Positions 51,794 through 60,020 of a stretch of 64,000 nt of DNA are shown piece by piece. The stretch's first letter is position 1. Each line of letters begins with the position of its first letter. The notes below the pieces were generated by a model. The model had not been told where the DNA came from and did no database searches. It saw only the letters and a list, made by a program, of their open reading frames with translations. A program made the position numbers and the translations under genes. The DNA comes from Syntrophobacter sp963666995 (GTDB lineage Bacteria > Desulfobacterota > Syntrophobacteria > Syntrophobacterales > Syntrophobacteraceae): the NCBI GenBank assembly GCA_963666995.1, contig OY762941.1:310001-374000 (forward strand), in the 5' to 3' direction.

Positions 51794-53923
51794 CTAGAAA
51801 TTGTATCGTAAGTTCATGAAATAGTTGCGGCCTTCCAAAGGATACCCCTCGTCCAATGCATAGTTCTCATCGCAGATATTCCTTATTCCGGCTTCAACGG
51901 AAAATCCCTTATATATCTCATAAATGGCCTTGGTATTGACCAGGACGTACTGATCCGCAACACGTATGGCATCGGAGGAACTGTACCGGTTGCTGTTGAA
52001 TTCGACGGAGCCAAGGAAGCTCAGGCCTTGAAGCGGAGTGAAGTACTGCAGATATCCGAACACCTTGTTGTGAGGGATGTTCGTCAGCTTGTCGGAATTG
52101 GATTGATTGACGTACTGAATGTACGTGTAATTGAAGCCGCCCTGGAGGCATGAAAGCAGCTGTCCCGATACAGCCAATTCCACGCCGGTCTGGTACACAT
52201 CGCCGATGTTTTGATTCTGATTGATGCTTTCTCCCGGATTGTCGGGATCCGAGATCTTTTTGTACAGGATAAAATCACTGACATCACTGTAGAAAACGTT
52301 CATTTCGACTTTCATCTTCTTGAAAAAAACGTCTTGATAGCCGATCTCGTAGTTGATGGATTCTTCAGGTTTGAGGTCGGGGTTCGGCAATGTGGTTCCA
52401 AACTTGTAAGAGTACTTGTCCTTCATGGAGGGGAGCCTGGTCTTGTCTGCGATCGTCGCATGGAGTGTGCCGGTATCGGTCAGTTTGTAGAAAAGCCCGC
52501 CCTGAGGGTTGAAGGCGCTGGTTTCGTCGGTCGGGAAATTACCCAGCGTCCTAGTTTTGGAATCAAAGTCCTGCGCCTCGACCGAATTCAGCATGTCATA
52601 GCTGAGCCCAATGATGGAGTAGAACCTGCTGGTGATGTCAATCGTGTCCTCGATGCCGATGGACATGACCTGGTCTTCGAATCTTTGAGTCGGATTGCCC
52701 TCGTTATGCTCTCTGTGAACGTCGTCCTTGAAGTGAAAGGCCCCCTTGATGGAGTTGCGAGGTAGGAGCACGGTACCGAGTTCCAGGGAGCCCCCTATGG
52801 TGTAGTCATCGTAGTAGCTCTTGAACGCATACTTATTCAGCATGGTGGAGTAGGTTTCGTCATCAAAGCTATAAAGCGCGTTCTTGAACTTATCGTAGAA
52901 TATTCTCGACTTTACATAGCTGCTGTCACAAATGGACGTCTTGGAGTTGAAGTAGAAGCTCTCCTTGTCCCAATAGGGCCATTGCCAATATTTTGGCGAC
53001 ACGGAGTCATCGGTTCCCGCATAAGGCGGGTCTCCCTTTTCACCCTGCTGATTGATGTAGCTGAAAGCATACTCGTCGGTGTCGTTGGGGGTGTAGCCCA
53101 ACTTCACATTCGCAACCCAGTCGGTTCGGTAGGAGTTGACCCTTTCTCCATTCTTCTGAGTGGATGTCGGAGTGAAATTGTCGGAAACGTCGAAGTAATC
53201 ACTGTTCAAGTAGGATCCTCCGACCTGTACGTACCATTTCTTCTGGTTGGAGCCGACGTTGGCAAAGCCATGGTACGTATTCCCGGAGGAATAGCCGGAA
53301 CCCGAACTCACCTCGAATTCCTTAACGGGTCTGCGTGAAACCATATTTATCGCGCCGCCCATGGTATTCGGACCGTAGAGAACGGAAGTGAATGCTTTGG
53401 AGACGACTATCTCCGACAAGTTGAACGTGGTAAATCTGCTCAGATCCGGATAGCCGTCGTAAGGGACGTATATGGGGATACCGTCGAGAAAAATGGGGAC
53501 GTGTTTTATGTCAAACCCCCTGATGTATACCGTCTTCTCATTTCTCTGGCCGGTTTCCGACAGAGTGACACCGGGCAGAAGATCCACGGCATCGGAAAGC
53601 TCGTTCCTGTCGAAGAGCCTCATCTCATCAAAATAGACCCTCTCTACTGTCGTGTTCTTGTTCTCTTGCTCTTTAGCAACCACCTCGATCTCGCCGAGGT
53701 CAAAAACGCGGTTCTTAATTTCTTCACTATCACTCGCCGATTTCTGCTGAGATGTCGGCTTGGTTTTCGGTGCTTTTTCCCCTTCCTCAGCAGTCCCCTC
53801 CTGAACTACCCCCTCCTCGGAAGTCTCGTCCAGCGCCCATACCACCTGTGCCTGACAGACCAGAGCCCATACAGGCACCAACAGAAATACAAAAATGCCC
53901 CACACCCAACGCGAACTGATCAT
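51794..53923 (-). CDS. TonB-dependent outer-membrane receptor
   Basis: 709 residues with a signal peptide (WVWGIFVFLLVPVWALVCQA). The plug domain shows ELSDAVDLLPGVTLSETGQR, TVYIRGFDIKHVPIFLDGIP, YGPNTMGGAINMVSRRP; the barrel follows and ends at a phenylalanine (FMNLRYNF), as required for insertion by Bam. A TonB box candidate precedes the plug (GEIEVVAKEQ, near residue 80, after an acidic 50-residue extension). It takes up a large or scarce ligand; the receptor, FecCD importer and TonB in one set form a complete outer-to-inner-membrane route. A 4-base overlap (ATGA) with a small upstream ORF is seen. Confidence 0.93.
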   Translation of the reverse strand: MISSRWVWGIFVFLLVPVWALVCQAQVVWALDETSEEGVVQEGTAEEGEKAPKTKPTSQQKSASDSEEIKNRVFDLGEIEVVAKEQENKNTTVERVYFDEMRLFDRNELSDAVDLLPGVTLSETGQRNEKTVYIRGFDIKHVPIFLDGIPIYVPYDGYPDLSRFTTFNLSEIVVSKAFTSVLYGPNTMGGAINMVSRRPVKEFEVSSGSGYSSGNTYHGFANVGSNQKKWYVQVGGSYLNSDYFDVSDNFTPTSTQKNGERVNSYRTDWVANVKLGYTPNDTDEYAFSYINQQGEKGDPPYAGTDDSVSPKYWQWPYWDKESFYFNSKTSICDSSYVKSRIFYDKFKNALYSFDDETYSTMLNKYAFKSYYDDYTIGGSLELGTVLLPRNSIKGAFHFKDDVHREHNEGNPTQRFEDQVMSIGIEDTIDITSRFYSIIGLSYDMLNSVEAQDFDSKTRTLGNFPTDETSAFNPQGGLFYKLTDTGTLHATIADKTRLPSMKDKYSYKFGTTLPNPDLKPEESINYEIGYQDVFFKKMKVEMNVFYSDVSDFILYKKISDPDNPGESINQNQNIGDVYQTGVELAVSGQLLSCLQGGFNYTYIQYVNQSNSDKLTNIPHNKVFGYLQYFTPLQGLSFLGSVEFNSNRYSSSDAIRVADQYVLVNTKAIYEIYKGFSVEAGIRNICDENYALDEGYPLEGRNYFMNLRYNF

Positions 53924-54144
53924 CCCACCCCTCCTGTCATCACATGAATTGCCGCACGACCCAGCATGTTGCCCATATCAGCAGAGTCAGAAATTCCTGG
54001 ATACATCGGCGTTCCTGCCCCGCACACCGAGCATCGCACAAGCGCAAGGCACAGTTTCTCATCCGGTCTCTGCAGAAACCGCCGGATGATGTGCCCTTCC
54101 AGGCTGCCGTTGAACTTCCGATCCTTTTTGAGAATGAAAAGCAC
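53920..54144 (-). CDS. Possible small ORF overlapping the receptor start (74 aa)
   Basis: The frame from GTG 54144 ends in TGA overlapping the receptor start (ATGA). It contains a CxxC (RCSVCGAGTPMYPG) and DMGNMLGRAAIHVMTGGVG. No strong ribosome binding site precedes the GTG. An internal ATG (MYPGISDSAD, near 54003) follows AGGA and would give a 28-residue peptide. I do not recognise the sequence. It may be a real coupled protein, a leader peptide or chance. Confidence 0.35.
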   Translation of the reverse strand: MLFILKKDRKFNGSLEGHIIRRFLQRPDEKLCLALVRCSVCGAGTPMYPGISDSADMGNMLGRAAIHVMTGGVG

Positions 54145-54168
54145 AATTGTATTCGAGGGAATGATACG

Positions 54169-54197
54169 ATCATATGAATGTAATTTTTACACGTCAA
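54169..54197 (-). promoter_or_regulatory. Strong sigma-70-type promoter of the uptake gene set, with palindromes
   Basis: On the minus strand TTGACG (54192-54197) and TATGAT (54169-54174) are 17 bp apart. Between the boxes lies the palindrome TGTAA-TTT-TTACA, and just upstream ATATGT-N8-ACATAT. These look like operators, consistent with regulation by ligand or metal. The -35 region is very AT-rich in an otherwise GC-rich window. The regulator is not encoded in the window as far as I can see. Confidence 0.7.
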
Positions 54198-54549
54198 TAT
54201 GTAATTTAAAACATATATAACACCCCGTTCGCCGACCGGGATTTTCGATGCCGGACTCAGGAACTCTTCTTCAACTTCAACGAGTTCCCCCGGCCTGGTT
54301 ATTTGTCAAAGCGCTTGTCCGGGCGGCAGGGGTTCTTTATTGTGTTGCGCTCGGGTCTCCAAAGCACCCTGGCAGAGTTCTTTGGGCAGGCAGATCAAAA
54401 AAGGAAGGGTGAAGCTGCGGGAAAAAGCGGCTAAAGTAAGCTGCGCTTTTCCATGGCAAGGAATAACCCACAAACAGAGTTTACACGAAAAAGCTGTTTC
54501 TTGAGGGTGAGAGGCAAGGGAAATTGAACCGTTTTATGAAAGGCACTTT
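54198..54549. other. Gap between the uptake promoter and the metallo-beta-lactamase gene
   Basis: 350 bp with no recognisable gene. Apart from the AT-rich operator-like palindrome adjoining the promoter I see nothing assignable. Confidence 0.5.
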
Positions 54550-55314
54550 TTACAGATCCAATTCGTCACCCGGTTCGGGTATGATGACCCGGAGATCTTG
54601 GATCTTTTCTGCGTATTCCACAATCGCCCCGTACTTTTCCCTTCTTTCATCCCGTTGGAAATGGACGAGCGCAAGCTTTCCGACCCTCGCTTCACGGGCA
54701 AAATCCACACACTGTTTCATAGACCCGTGCGCGGCCATCGGCTGATCGAACCGAAAAGATTCATGAATGATCAGGTCCGTCCCATGTGCGAGAGACACTG
54801 TCCCTGATGAGGGCAGACCGTCCCCGCTATAGAAGAGCGCCTTTTCTCCGTCTTCAACCCGCACGCTGAGGTTGCGCCGGCTGTGGCCGGATTCGGCAAA
54901 ATTCCACGTCAGGCCGGCCGCCTTCACGGGTTCCCCGGGTTCCACACGGATGAATTCAAGCGGAAACCCCAGCTTCTGCCTGATAGTCGGGTAGGCGAGA
55001 TCCAGCGATTGATGAACGAGGTCTTCGATACCGGCCTGACCGAGGACTAGAAGAGGCTTCCGGCGGTTCTGTTCCCAGAACCTCAGGAGCAGCGCAGGGG
55101 ACCCGAAGAAATGATCTCCGTGAAAATGAGATATCCAAAGGACGTCGAGGTCTTCCGGGTCCCCCGTCTGTCGCCAGTAAAGAGGGGGCACGGTAAAGCC
55201 GCAGTCCAGCAGGACTGACTTCGCCTCCCCATACACCTTCGTTCCAATATGGACGGCCGTGTTCGGAAACCTCTCATCACAGGCTTCTCCCACTCCAAGA
55301 AAAGTTACTTTCAT
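54550..55314 (-). CDS. Metallo-beta-lactamase-fold hydrolase (RNase Z-like)
   Basis: 254 residues from ATG 55314, preceded by GAGGAGAGTGCG; the frame opens earlier but has no ribosome binding site. MKVTFLGVGEACDERFPNTA starts the fold, the metal motif HxHxDH is ISHFHGDHFFGSP, and further ligands are seen in AESGHSRRNLSVRVEDGEKA, FYSGDG and LVHFQRDE. The sequence resembles the RNase Z / arylsulfatase-like branch with a short insert rather than glyoxalase II. Substrate unknown; tRNA 3' processing is possible but the flexible arm of RNase Z is not evident. It is separated from the M16 gene by repeats. Confidence 0.8.
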   Translation of the reverse strand: MKVTFLGVGEACDERFPNTAVHIGTKVYGEAKSVLLDCGFTVPPLYWRQTGDPEDLDVLWISHFHGDHFFGSPALLLRFWEQNRRKPLLVLGQAGIEDLVHQSLDLAYPTIRQKLGFPLEFIRVEPGEPVKAAGLTWNFAESGHSRRNLSVRVEDGEKALFYSGDGLPSSGTVSLAHGTDLIIHESFRFDQPMAAHGSMKQCVDFAREARVGKLALVHFQRDERREKYGAIVEYAEKIQDLRVIIPEPGDELDL

Positions 55315-55403
55315 CGCACTCTCCTCTTTCTTCCCCAATGCCGTGGCTATACGTAACATCACAAGTTTATGCGAAGTGAAGCAACAGTGCAATGCAGGTG
55401 CAA

Positions 55404-55451
55404 AGCGCTGTAGGGCGGGCAAAAGCGAAGCGTTGCCCACCCTACAGCGCT
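55404..55451. repeat. Long REP-like palindrome
   Basis: AGCGCTGTAGGGCGGGCAA, a loop, then TTGCCCACCCTACAGCGCT: 19-bp arms with one mismatch (G:T). Same core and loop (AAGCGAAGCG) as the palindrome at 27313-27344. Confidence 0.88.
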
Positions 55452-55701
55452 ATCGTCAAGTGAACGGCGTTGCTGCTACCCTTCCGGACCAGGCCCGCAC
55501 CATGGGGTCCCCACCCGGATCGTCGATAGTGGAGTGCACCTTCGCTCGAGCCTTTACCCCGGCCCGGATGAAGTTTATATTCCGCACTGTGAGGTAAGAT
55601 TATCATGAAACAGATGTGCCGGTTGGGCGAGAAGTGAATAACCCTGTCCGTATGATAATCTCGAGTTTCATATTTGCCTTTGGACTTTTCACGGGAAGTT
55701 A

Positions 55702-55884
55702 AGGGCTTGTCCGTAAATAGGCCTTTTAGGGATCGCACCGGATTTTGAGACCGATTTTGGTCGCGACGATTGAGCAAAACCGCAGGCGTAGCTGGACTAC
55801 GTTGAGGATTTTGCGATTGAGGAGCGGCCGAAGTGGGTCAAAAGCCGGATGCGAGCACAAAGGATTTATTTACGGACAAGCCCT
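55702..55884 (+). mobile_element. 183-bp MITE-like palindromic element, copy 3
   Basis: Same length and nearly the same sequence as copies 1 and 2, with perfect 18-bp terminal inverted repeats and TA at each edge. Its right end is 29 bp before the M16 peptidase start codon, so it lies in the leader or promoter region of that gene. One substitution versus copy 1 is GTGGGTCAAAAG for GTGGGCCAAAAG. Confidence 0.9.
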
Positions 55885-55913
55885 AAGACAACCGCCGCGA
55901 ATTCGGAGGAACA

Positions 55914-58844
55914 ATGACGATACATGCCGGTTTTGAGTTGTTAAAAAGTGCAACCATCACGGAACTGAAAACGGAAGCGAAATTCTACAGGCACGTGAGG
56001 ACGGGCGCCGAGGTATTGTCGCTTGTCAACGACGATGAGAACAAGGTGTTCGGGATCGCTTTTCGCACGCCGCCGGAGGACTCAACCGGTGTGGCTCACA
56101 TTCTCGAGCATTCCGTGCTCTGCGGATCGCGCAAGTTTCCCGTAAAGGAACCGTTCGTCGAGCTTCTGAAGGGTTCCCTGAAAACCTTCCTCAATGCGTT
56201 CACCTATCCGGACAAGACCTGCTACCCGGTCGCAAGCCAGAATGTCAAAGACTTTTACAACCTCGTGGACGTGTATCTCGATGCTGTTTTCTACCCGCTT
56301 ATCACCCCGTACACCCTTCAGCAGGAAGGCTGGCATTTTGAACTGGAATCGCCGGATGCTCCTTTGACCTATAAGGGTGTCGTCTACAACGAGATGAAGG
56401 GAGCCTATTCTTCCCCTGACAGTATTCTCGCGGAATCTTCTCAGCAATCCCTTTTTCCGGACACCCCCTATGGCCTGGATTCCGGCGGTCATCCGAAAAT
56501 CATACCGAACCTGACCTATGAACAATTCAAATCGTTTCACGACAAATTCTATCATCCCTCAAACGCCCGCATTTATTTCTATGGTGACGATGATCCCGAC
56601 GAGCGGCTTCGTATCCTGAGCCGCTACCTGGACGGCTTCGACCGATCGGAAGTCGATTCGCGAATACCGCTTCAGAGACCCTTTGAAAGGGCAAAACGGA
56701 TCCGCCGCCCTTTTGCATCGGGAAAACCCGGCGATGAAGGCCGGGGCAGCAAACCAAAAGGGATGATCACCGTCAACTGGCTTCTGCCTGAGACAGTGGA
56801 TGGGGAATTGAACCTGGCTTTGCAGGTATTGGAACACGTTCTGATCGGTATGCCCGGCTCTCCTTTGCGAAAGGCACTCATCGATTCGGGCCTGGGTGAC
56901 GATCTTGCTGGAACGGGACTGGAAAACGAACTGAGGCAATCGTACTTCTCGACCGGCTTGAAGGGCATAGACGTCGATGAGGCGGACGGAATCGAAGACC
57001 TGATCCTGAAGACCCTGGAGACGCTTTCGAAGGAAGGCATCGATCCCGAGACGGTGGAAGCCGCGCTCAATACGATCGAGTTCCAGCTTCGAGAGAACAA
57101 CGCCGGCAGTTACCCGCGCGGACTCATCCAGATGCTTCGGGCGCTCAGCACGTGGCTCTATGAAGGCGACCCGCTGGCGCTGCTCGCCTTCGAAACCCCC
57201 CTCTCCGCGGTAAAATCCCGCGCAGCCGCGGACAACTCTTACTTCGGGCACCTGATCGACCGTTTCTTCCTGAAAAATCCGCACAGGACCACGGTGGTCC
57301 TGGTGCCCGATCCCGACCTGGGGATAAAGGAGGAAGCCGAAGAGCGCGAACGCCTTGAAAGCATCCGCAAAGCCATGAGTCTCGAGATGTTGCAGGCGGC
57401 CGTCGCCGATGCGCGCGAGTTGCGAAGGAGGCAGCAGACCCCGGATTCTCCCGAAGCCCTTTCAACCATTCCGACCCTGAAGATTTCGGACCTGGACAAA
57501 GAAAACAAGAAGATTCCCAGCGATGTTCTCACTTGGAACGGATCGAACATCCTTTTCCACGACATCTTTACCAATGGGATAATCTATCTCGATCTGGGCT
57601 TCGATCTGCATACACTGCCGCAGGATTATCTTCCTTATGCATCTCTGTTCGGAAGAGCGCTGGTTGAAATCGGCACCAAAACGGAAGATTTCGTCTCACT
57701 CACCAGGCGGATCAGCCGCAAGACCGGGGGCATCCGGCCCGATTTGCTCACTTCGGCCGTGAAAGACAGCGGCTCGGGTGCGGTCTGGCTGATTCTGAGG
57801 GCGAAGAGCATGGTCTCCCAGGCGGAAGACCTCCTCTCGATCCTCGGGGATGTGCTCCTCAACATTCACCTGGACAATCGGGAACGGTTTAAACAGATGG
57901 TCCTCGAGGAAAAGGCGAGGCAGGAGCAAAGACTGGTCCCAATGGGCCATCAGATGGTGAACCTGCGGCTGCGGTCCCATTTCGGTGAGGCGGACTGGGC
58001 GTCCGAACAAATGATGGGCGTCAGCTACCTCATGTTCCTGCGCAAACTCGCCAACACGATCGATGAAGACTGGGCCGGGGTCCTGTCGATCCTTGAGAGT
58101 GTGCGCACGCACCTGGTCAACCGGCGCAGCATGCTCTTCAACGTCACCCTCGACCAACCCGGCTTCTCCCGATTCAAGAACGGGCTGGAGGCTTTCATCG
58201 ACTCCCTGCCCGCCGCCGATGCAGTCCGAGCTGAATGGCTTCCCCAGCCCCCTCCGGAATTCGAAGGCCTGCTCATTCCGGCCCAGGTCAACTACGTGGG
58301 CAAGGGCTTCGATCTTTACAGGCTCGGGTACAAGTTCAACGGCTCGGTTCAGGTGATCTCCGGGTATTTGCGCAACTCCTGGCTATGGGACCGCGTCCGC
58401 GTTCAGGGTGGAGCTTACGGGGCCTTCTGCATGCTCGACCGCATATCGGGGATATTCACATTTGTTTCCTACAGAGACCCCAATGTGGGCAAGACCTTGG
58501 AGACGTTTGACCTGACGTCGGATTTCCTGAGAAGGAGCCCACTGAGCGAAGAGGAACTCACCAAGGCAATAATCGGCGCCATCGGAAATCTCGACGCGTA
58601 TCTTCTTCCCGACTCGAAAGGTTACATGTCGATGCTTCGATATCTGTCGCACGATAAGGACGAGGACCGGCAGCAAATGCGAAATGAGGTCCTTATGACC
58701 TCGACGCGTGAATTCAGCGCCTTTGCCAAAGTTCTGGACGCCCTTAAGGACCGCGGCCTGGTGAAAGTGCTGGGACCAAAGAGCGCAATCGATGAATCGA
58801 TATCCACCAGGGGGGATTGGCTCAAGTTATTGCAGGTGCTTTAG
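55914..58844 (+). CDS. M16 family metallopeptidase (PreP/presequence protease-like)
   Basis: 976 residues; the length and the four-domain plan fit PreP/Cym1-type M16C peptidases, which degrade short peptides such as cleaved targeting sequences. The inverted zinc motif HxxEH is visible in GVAHILEHSVLCGSRKFPVK, with the third ligand in the later YKGVVYNEMKGAYSSPD. The family block FVELLKGSLKTFLNAFTYPD follows the zinc site. The C-terminal half has the second pair of M16 folds (FDLYRLGYKFNGSVQVISGY, RVQGGAYGAFCMLD). A Shine-Dalgarno GGAGG precedes ATG 55914. No signal peptide, so cytoplasmic. Confidence 0.93.
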   Translation: MTIHAGFELLKSATITELKTEAKFYRHVRTGAEVLSLVNDDENKVFGIAFRTPPEDSTGVAHILEHSVLCGSRKFPVKEPFVELLKGSLKTFLNAFTYPDKTCYPVASQNVKDFYNLVDVYLDAVFYPLITPYTLQQEGWHFELESPDAPLTYKGVVYNEMKGAYSSPDSILAESSQQSLFPDTPYGLDSGGHPKIIPNLTYEQFKSFHDKFYHPSNARIYFYGDDDPDERLRILSRYLDGFDRSEVDSRIPLQRPFERAKRIRRPFASGKPGDEGRGSKPKGMITVNWLLPETVDGELNLALQVLEHVLIGMPGSPLRKALIDSGLGDDLAGTGLENELRQSYFSTGLKGIDVDEADGIEDLILKTLETLSKEGIDPETVEAALNTIEFQLRENNAGSYPRGLIQMLRALSTWLYEGDPLALLAFETPLSAVKSRAAADNSYFGHLIDRFFLKNPHRTTVVLVPDPDLGIKEEAEERERLESIRKAMSLEMLQAAVADARELRRRQQTPDSPEALSTIPTLKISDLDKENKKIPSDVLTWNGSNILFHDIFTNGIIYLDLGFDLHTLPQDYLPYASLFGRALVEIGTKTEDFVSLTRRISRKTGGIRPDLLTSAVKDSGSGAVWLILRAKSMVSQAEDLLSILGDVLLNIHLDNRERFKQMVLEEKARQEQRLVPMGHQMVNLRLRSHFGEADWASEQMMGVSYLMFLRKLANTIDEDWAGVLSILESVRTHLVNRRSMLFNVTLDQPGFSRFKNGLEAFIDSLPAADAVRAEWLPQPPPEFEGLLIPAQVNYVGKGFDLYRLGYKFNGSVQVISGYLRNSWLWDRVRVQGGAYGAFCMLDRISGIFTFVSYRDPNVGKTLETFDLTSDFLRRSPLSEEELTKAIIGAIGNLDAYLLPDSKGYMSMLRYLSHDKDEDRQQMRNEVLMTSTREFSAFAKVLDALKDRGLVKVLGPKSAIDESISTRGDWLKLLQVL

Positions 58845-59110
58845 CTGACGTGCTTTCACCCCGGTTTCGGCCCGGTGCCGCACAGGCGGGGATGCCGATC
58901 CATGACGGAAATGCCGTTGAGGTAATCCCCATTCACCCATATTCTCGTAGGCCGTCCCGTTTCATCGGGATTTCCGCCAGAGCGGGGAGCCTTCAGCCGG
59001 AAAGAGGCGTTCGTTATCGGATAGAAGAGGGTCGTTACGCGGTCGGTGGTCCTGGTATCCGATGCATTCTCACGCCTCCGACGGCATATCCTTGCAACCA
59101 TCGGACATGT

Positions 59111-59168
59111 CACGGAAAAACAGCCATAAACACGCCATGGAAAGGCGGTTTTATGGCTGTTTTTCGTG
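59111..59168. terminator. Long hairpin downstream of the M16 gene
   Basis: A 20-base arm CACGGAAAAACAGCCATAAA (59111-59130) pairs with TTTATGGCTGTTTTTCGTG (59150-59168) with one bulged base, and an inner CGCC/GGCG helix closes the loop. T-runs on both strands make it a candidate bidirectional terminator. It lies in the 480-bp gap 58845-59327; no gene is otherwise evident there. Confidence 0.6.
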
Positions 59169-59327
59169 CTGAATTGAATCTTGCCGGAGACCGGGAGATC
59201 TTTTGCTCTTGTAACGGGCACCGGTGGTGGGAGAAAATAAGCGTGCTCGCTTCCGTCTCACCTGAAAGGAGGACTTATCTCCGAGGAGGAAAGAGGCGGC
59301 GGCATGAGAAAAATATACCGCGGCATT

Positions 59328-59612
59328 TTACATCGACAACGTTCCATTTTGGGGATCGGCCCCCAGGAAGTCCCGAAGTTCCTTCCCATCCAGGCCTTCA
59401 GGCCCCATCTTGTTGTAATCGGAAATTATCCGGTAGACGCTGCCTTCGGACAAACCGGTATGCTTGGCTATTTCGGAGACAGGCCGGGGATCCACGAGTA
59501 CGTTATAGATCACGAGCCATTTTTGCACCTTCATGAAACCCGCCGTCGTCCACATCTTCATTTTGATCTGATCCGCTGACATATGGCCTTCAAGTCTGTC
59601 TATTTCAATCAC
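59328..59612 (-). CDS. HTH protein resembling the N-terminus of IS630-type transposases
   Basis: 94 residues from GTG 59612, fixed by a strong Shine-Dalgarno sequence (AAGGAGG, five bases upstream). It contains MKVQKWLVIYNVLVDPRPVS, then EIAKHTGLSEGSVYRIISDY, NKMGPEGLDG. That is the helix-turn-helix of the wHTH found at the start of IS630-family transposases (QKWL.iYN.lvDPRp..eIA..TGLs...V...i..YN..GpegL.G). The catalytic DDE part is absent, so it is either a degenerate transposase or an independent small DNA-binding protein, as many bacteria have. It might bind the TA-flanked 183-bp elements, but no evidence shows this. Confidence 0.7.
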   Translation of the reverse strand: MIEIDRLEGHMSADQIKMKMWTTAGFMKVQKWLVIYNVLVDPRPVSEIAKHTGLSEGSVYRIISDYNKMGPEGLDGKELRDFLGADPQNGTLSM

Positions 59613-60020
59613 CTTCCCCTCCTTGCCCTGATGTTTGCCTCTAGAGATTGGAACGTTTGTGCCACTCTCCCATGCTCTTCTTCCTTCACGCAGTGTTCGG
59701 GCCGACACGTCTTAAAGAGCACCCTCATTCCAGACTGAACCTTCTCTTCAACCTTACCGGGGTCATCGGGGCGGCCACCGACTCGATTCTTTGCAGCGTC
59801 GGCATCTTTGCTTACGCCCCGGGAAGAAAACAAAAACGGGAAAAGCCGGTGAAAGCAATACTACCGCCTCAGGCCATGACGGATAAATGGGGTGATACCC
59901 TGAAACAAAGAAATAAATCACGTAATTTGATTGAAGAGAACGCAGTACAGTATGAGTATGGTACTACCTACGGACGGGACATTTGGATAGGGTGAAAAAT
60001 TTCCGAGGATACATGAACCG
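59613..60020. other. Gap upstream of the HTH gene
   Basis: 400 bp between the divergently placed HTH gene start and the stop of the response regulator gene. An AT-rich part near 59900-59960 may carry the HTH gene promoter. I see no gene. Confidence 0.5.

Noticed and set aside
53930..54165. Moco or cobalamin riboswitch upstream of the TonB receptor
   Set aside because: I looked for the conserved cores in the leader (such as a B12-box-like GCCACTG) and found none; a promoter with palindromes explains the region better.
58856..59221. 121-residue minus-strand ORF downstream of the M16 peptidase gene
   Set aside because: No family resemblance, no ribosome binding site, and it runs through the long hairpin at 59111-59168.
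59304..59579. 91-residue plus-strand ORF (MRKIYRGILHRQ...) with a GAGGAGG-like site upstream
   Set aside because: It is antisense to the HTH gene, which has a better ribosome binding site and clear family resemblance; the spacing of the plus-strand site is also too long.
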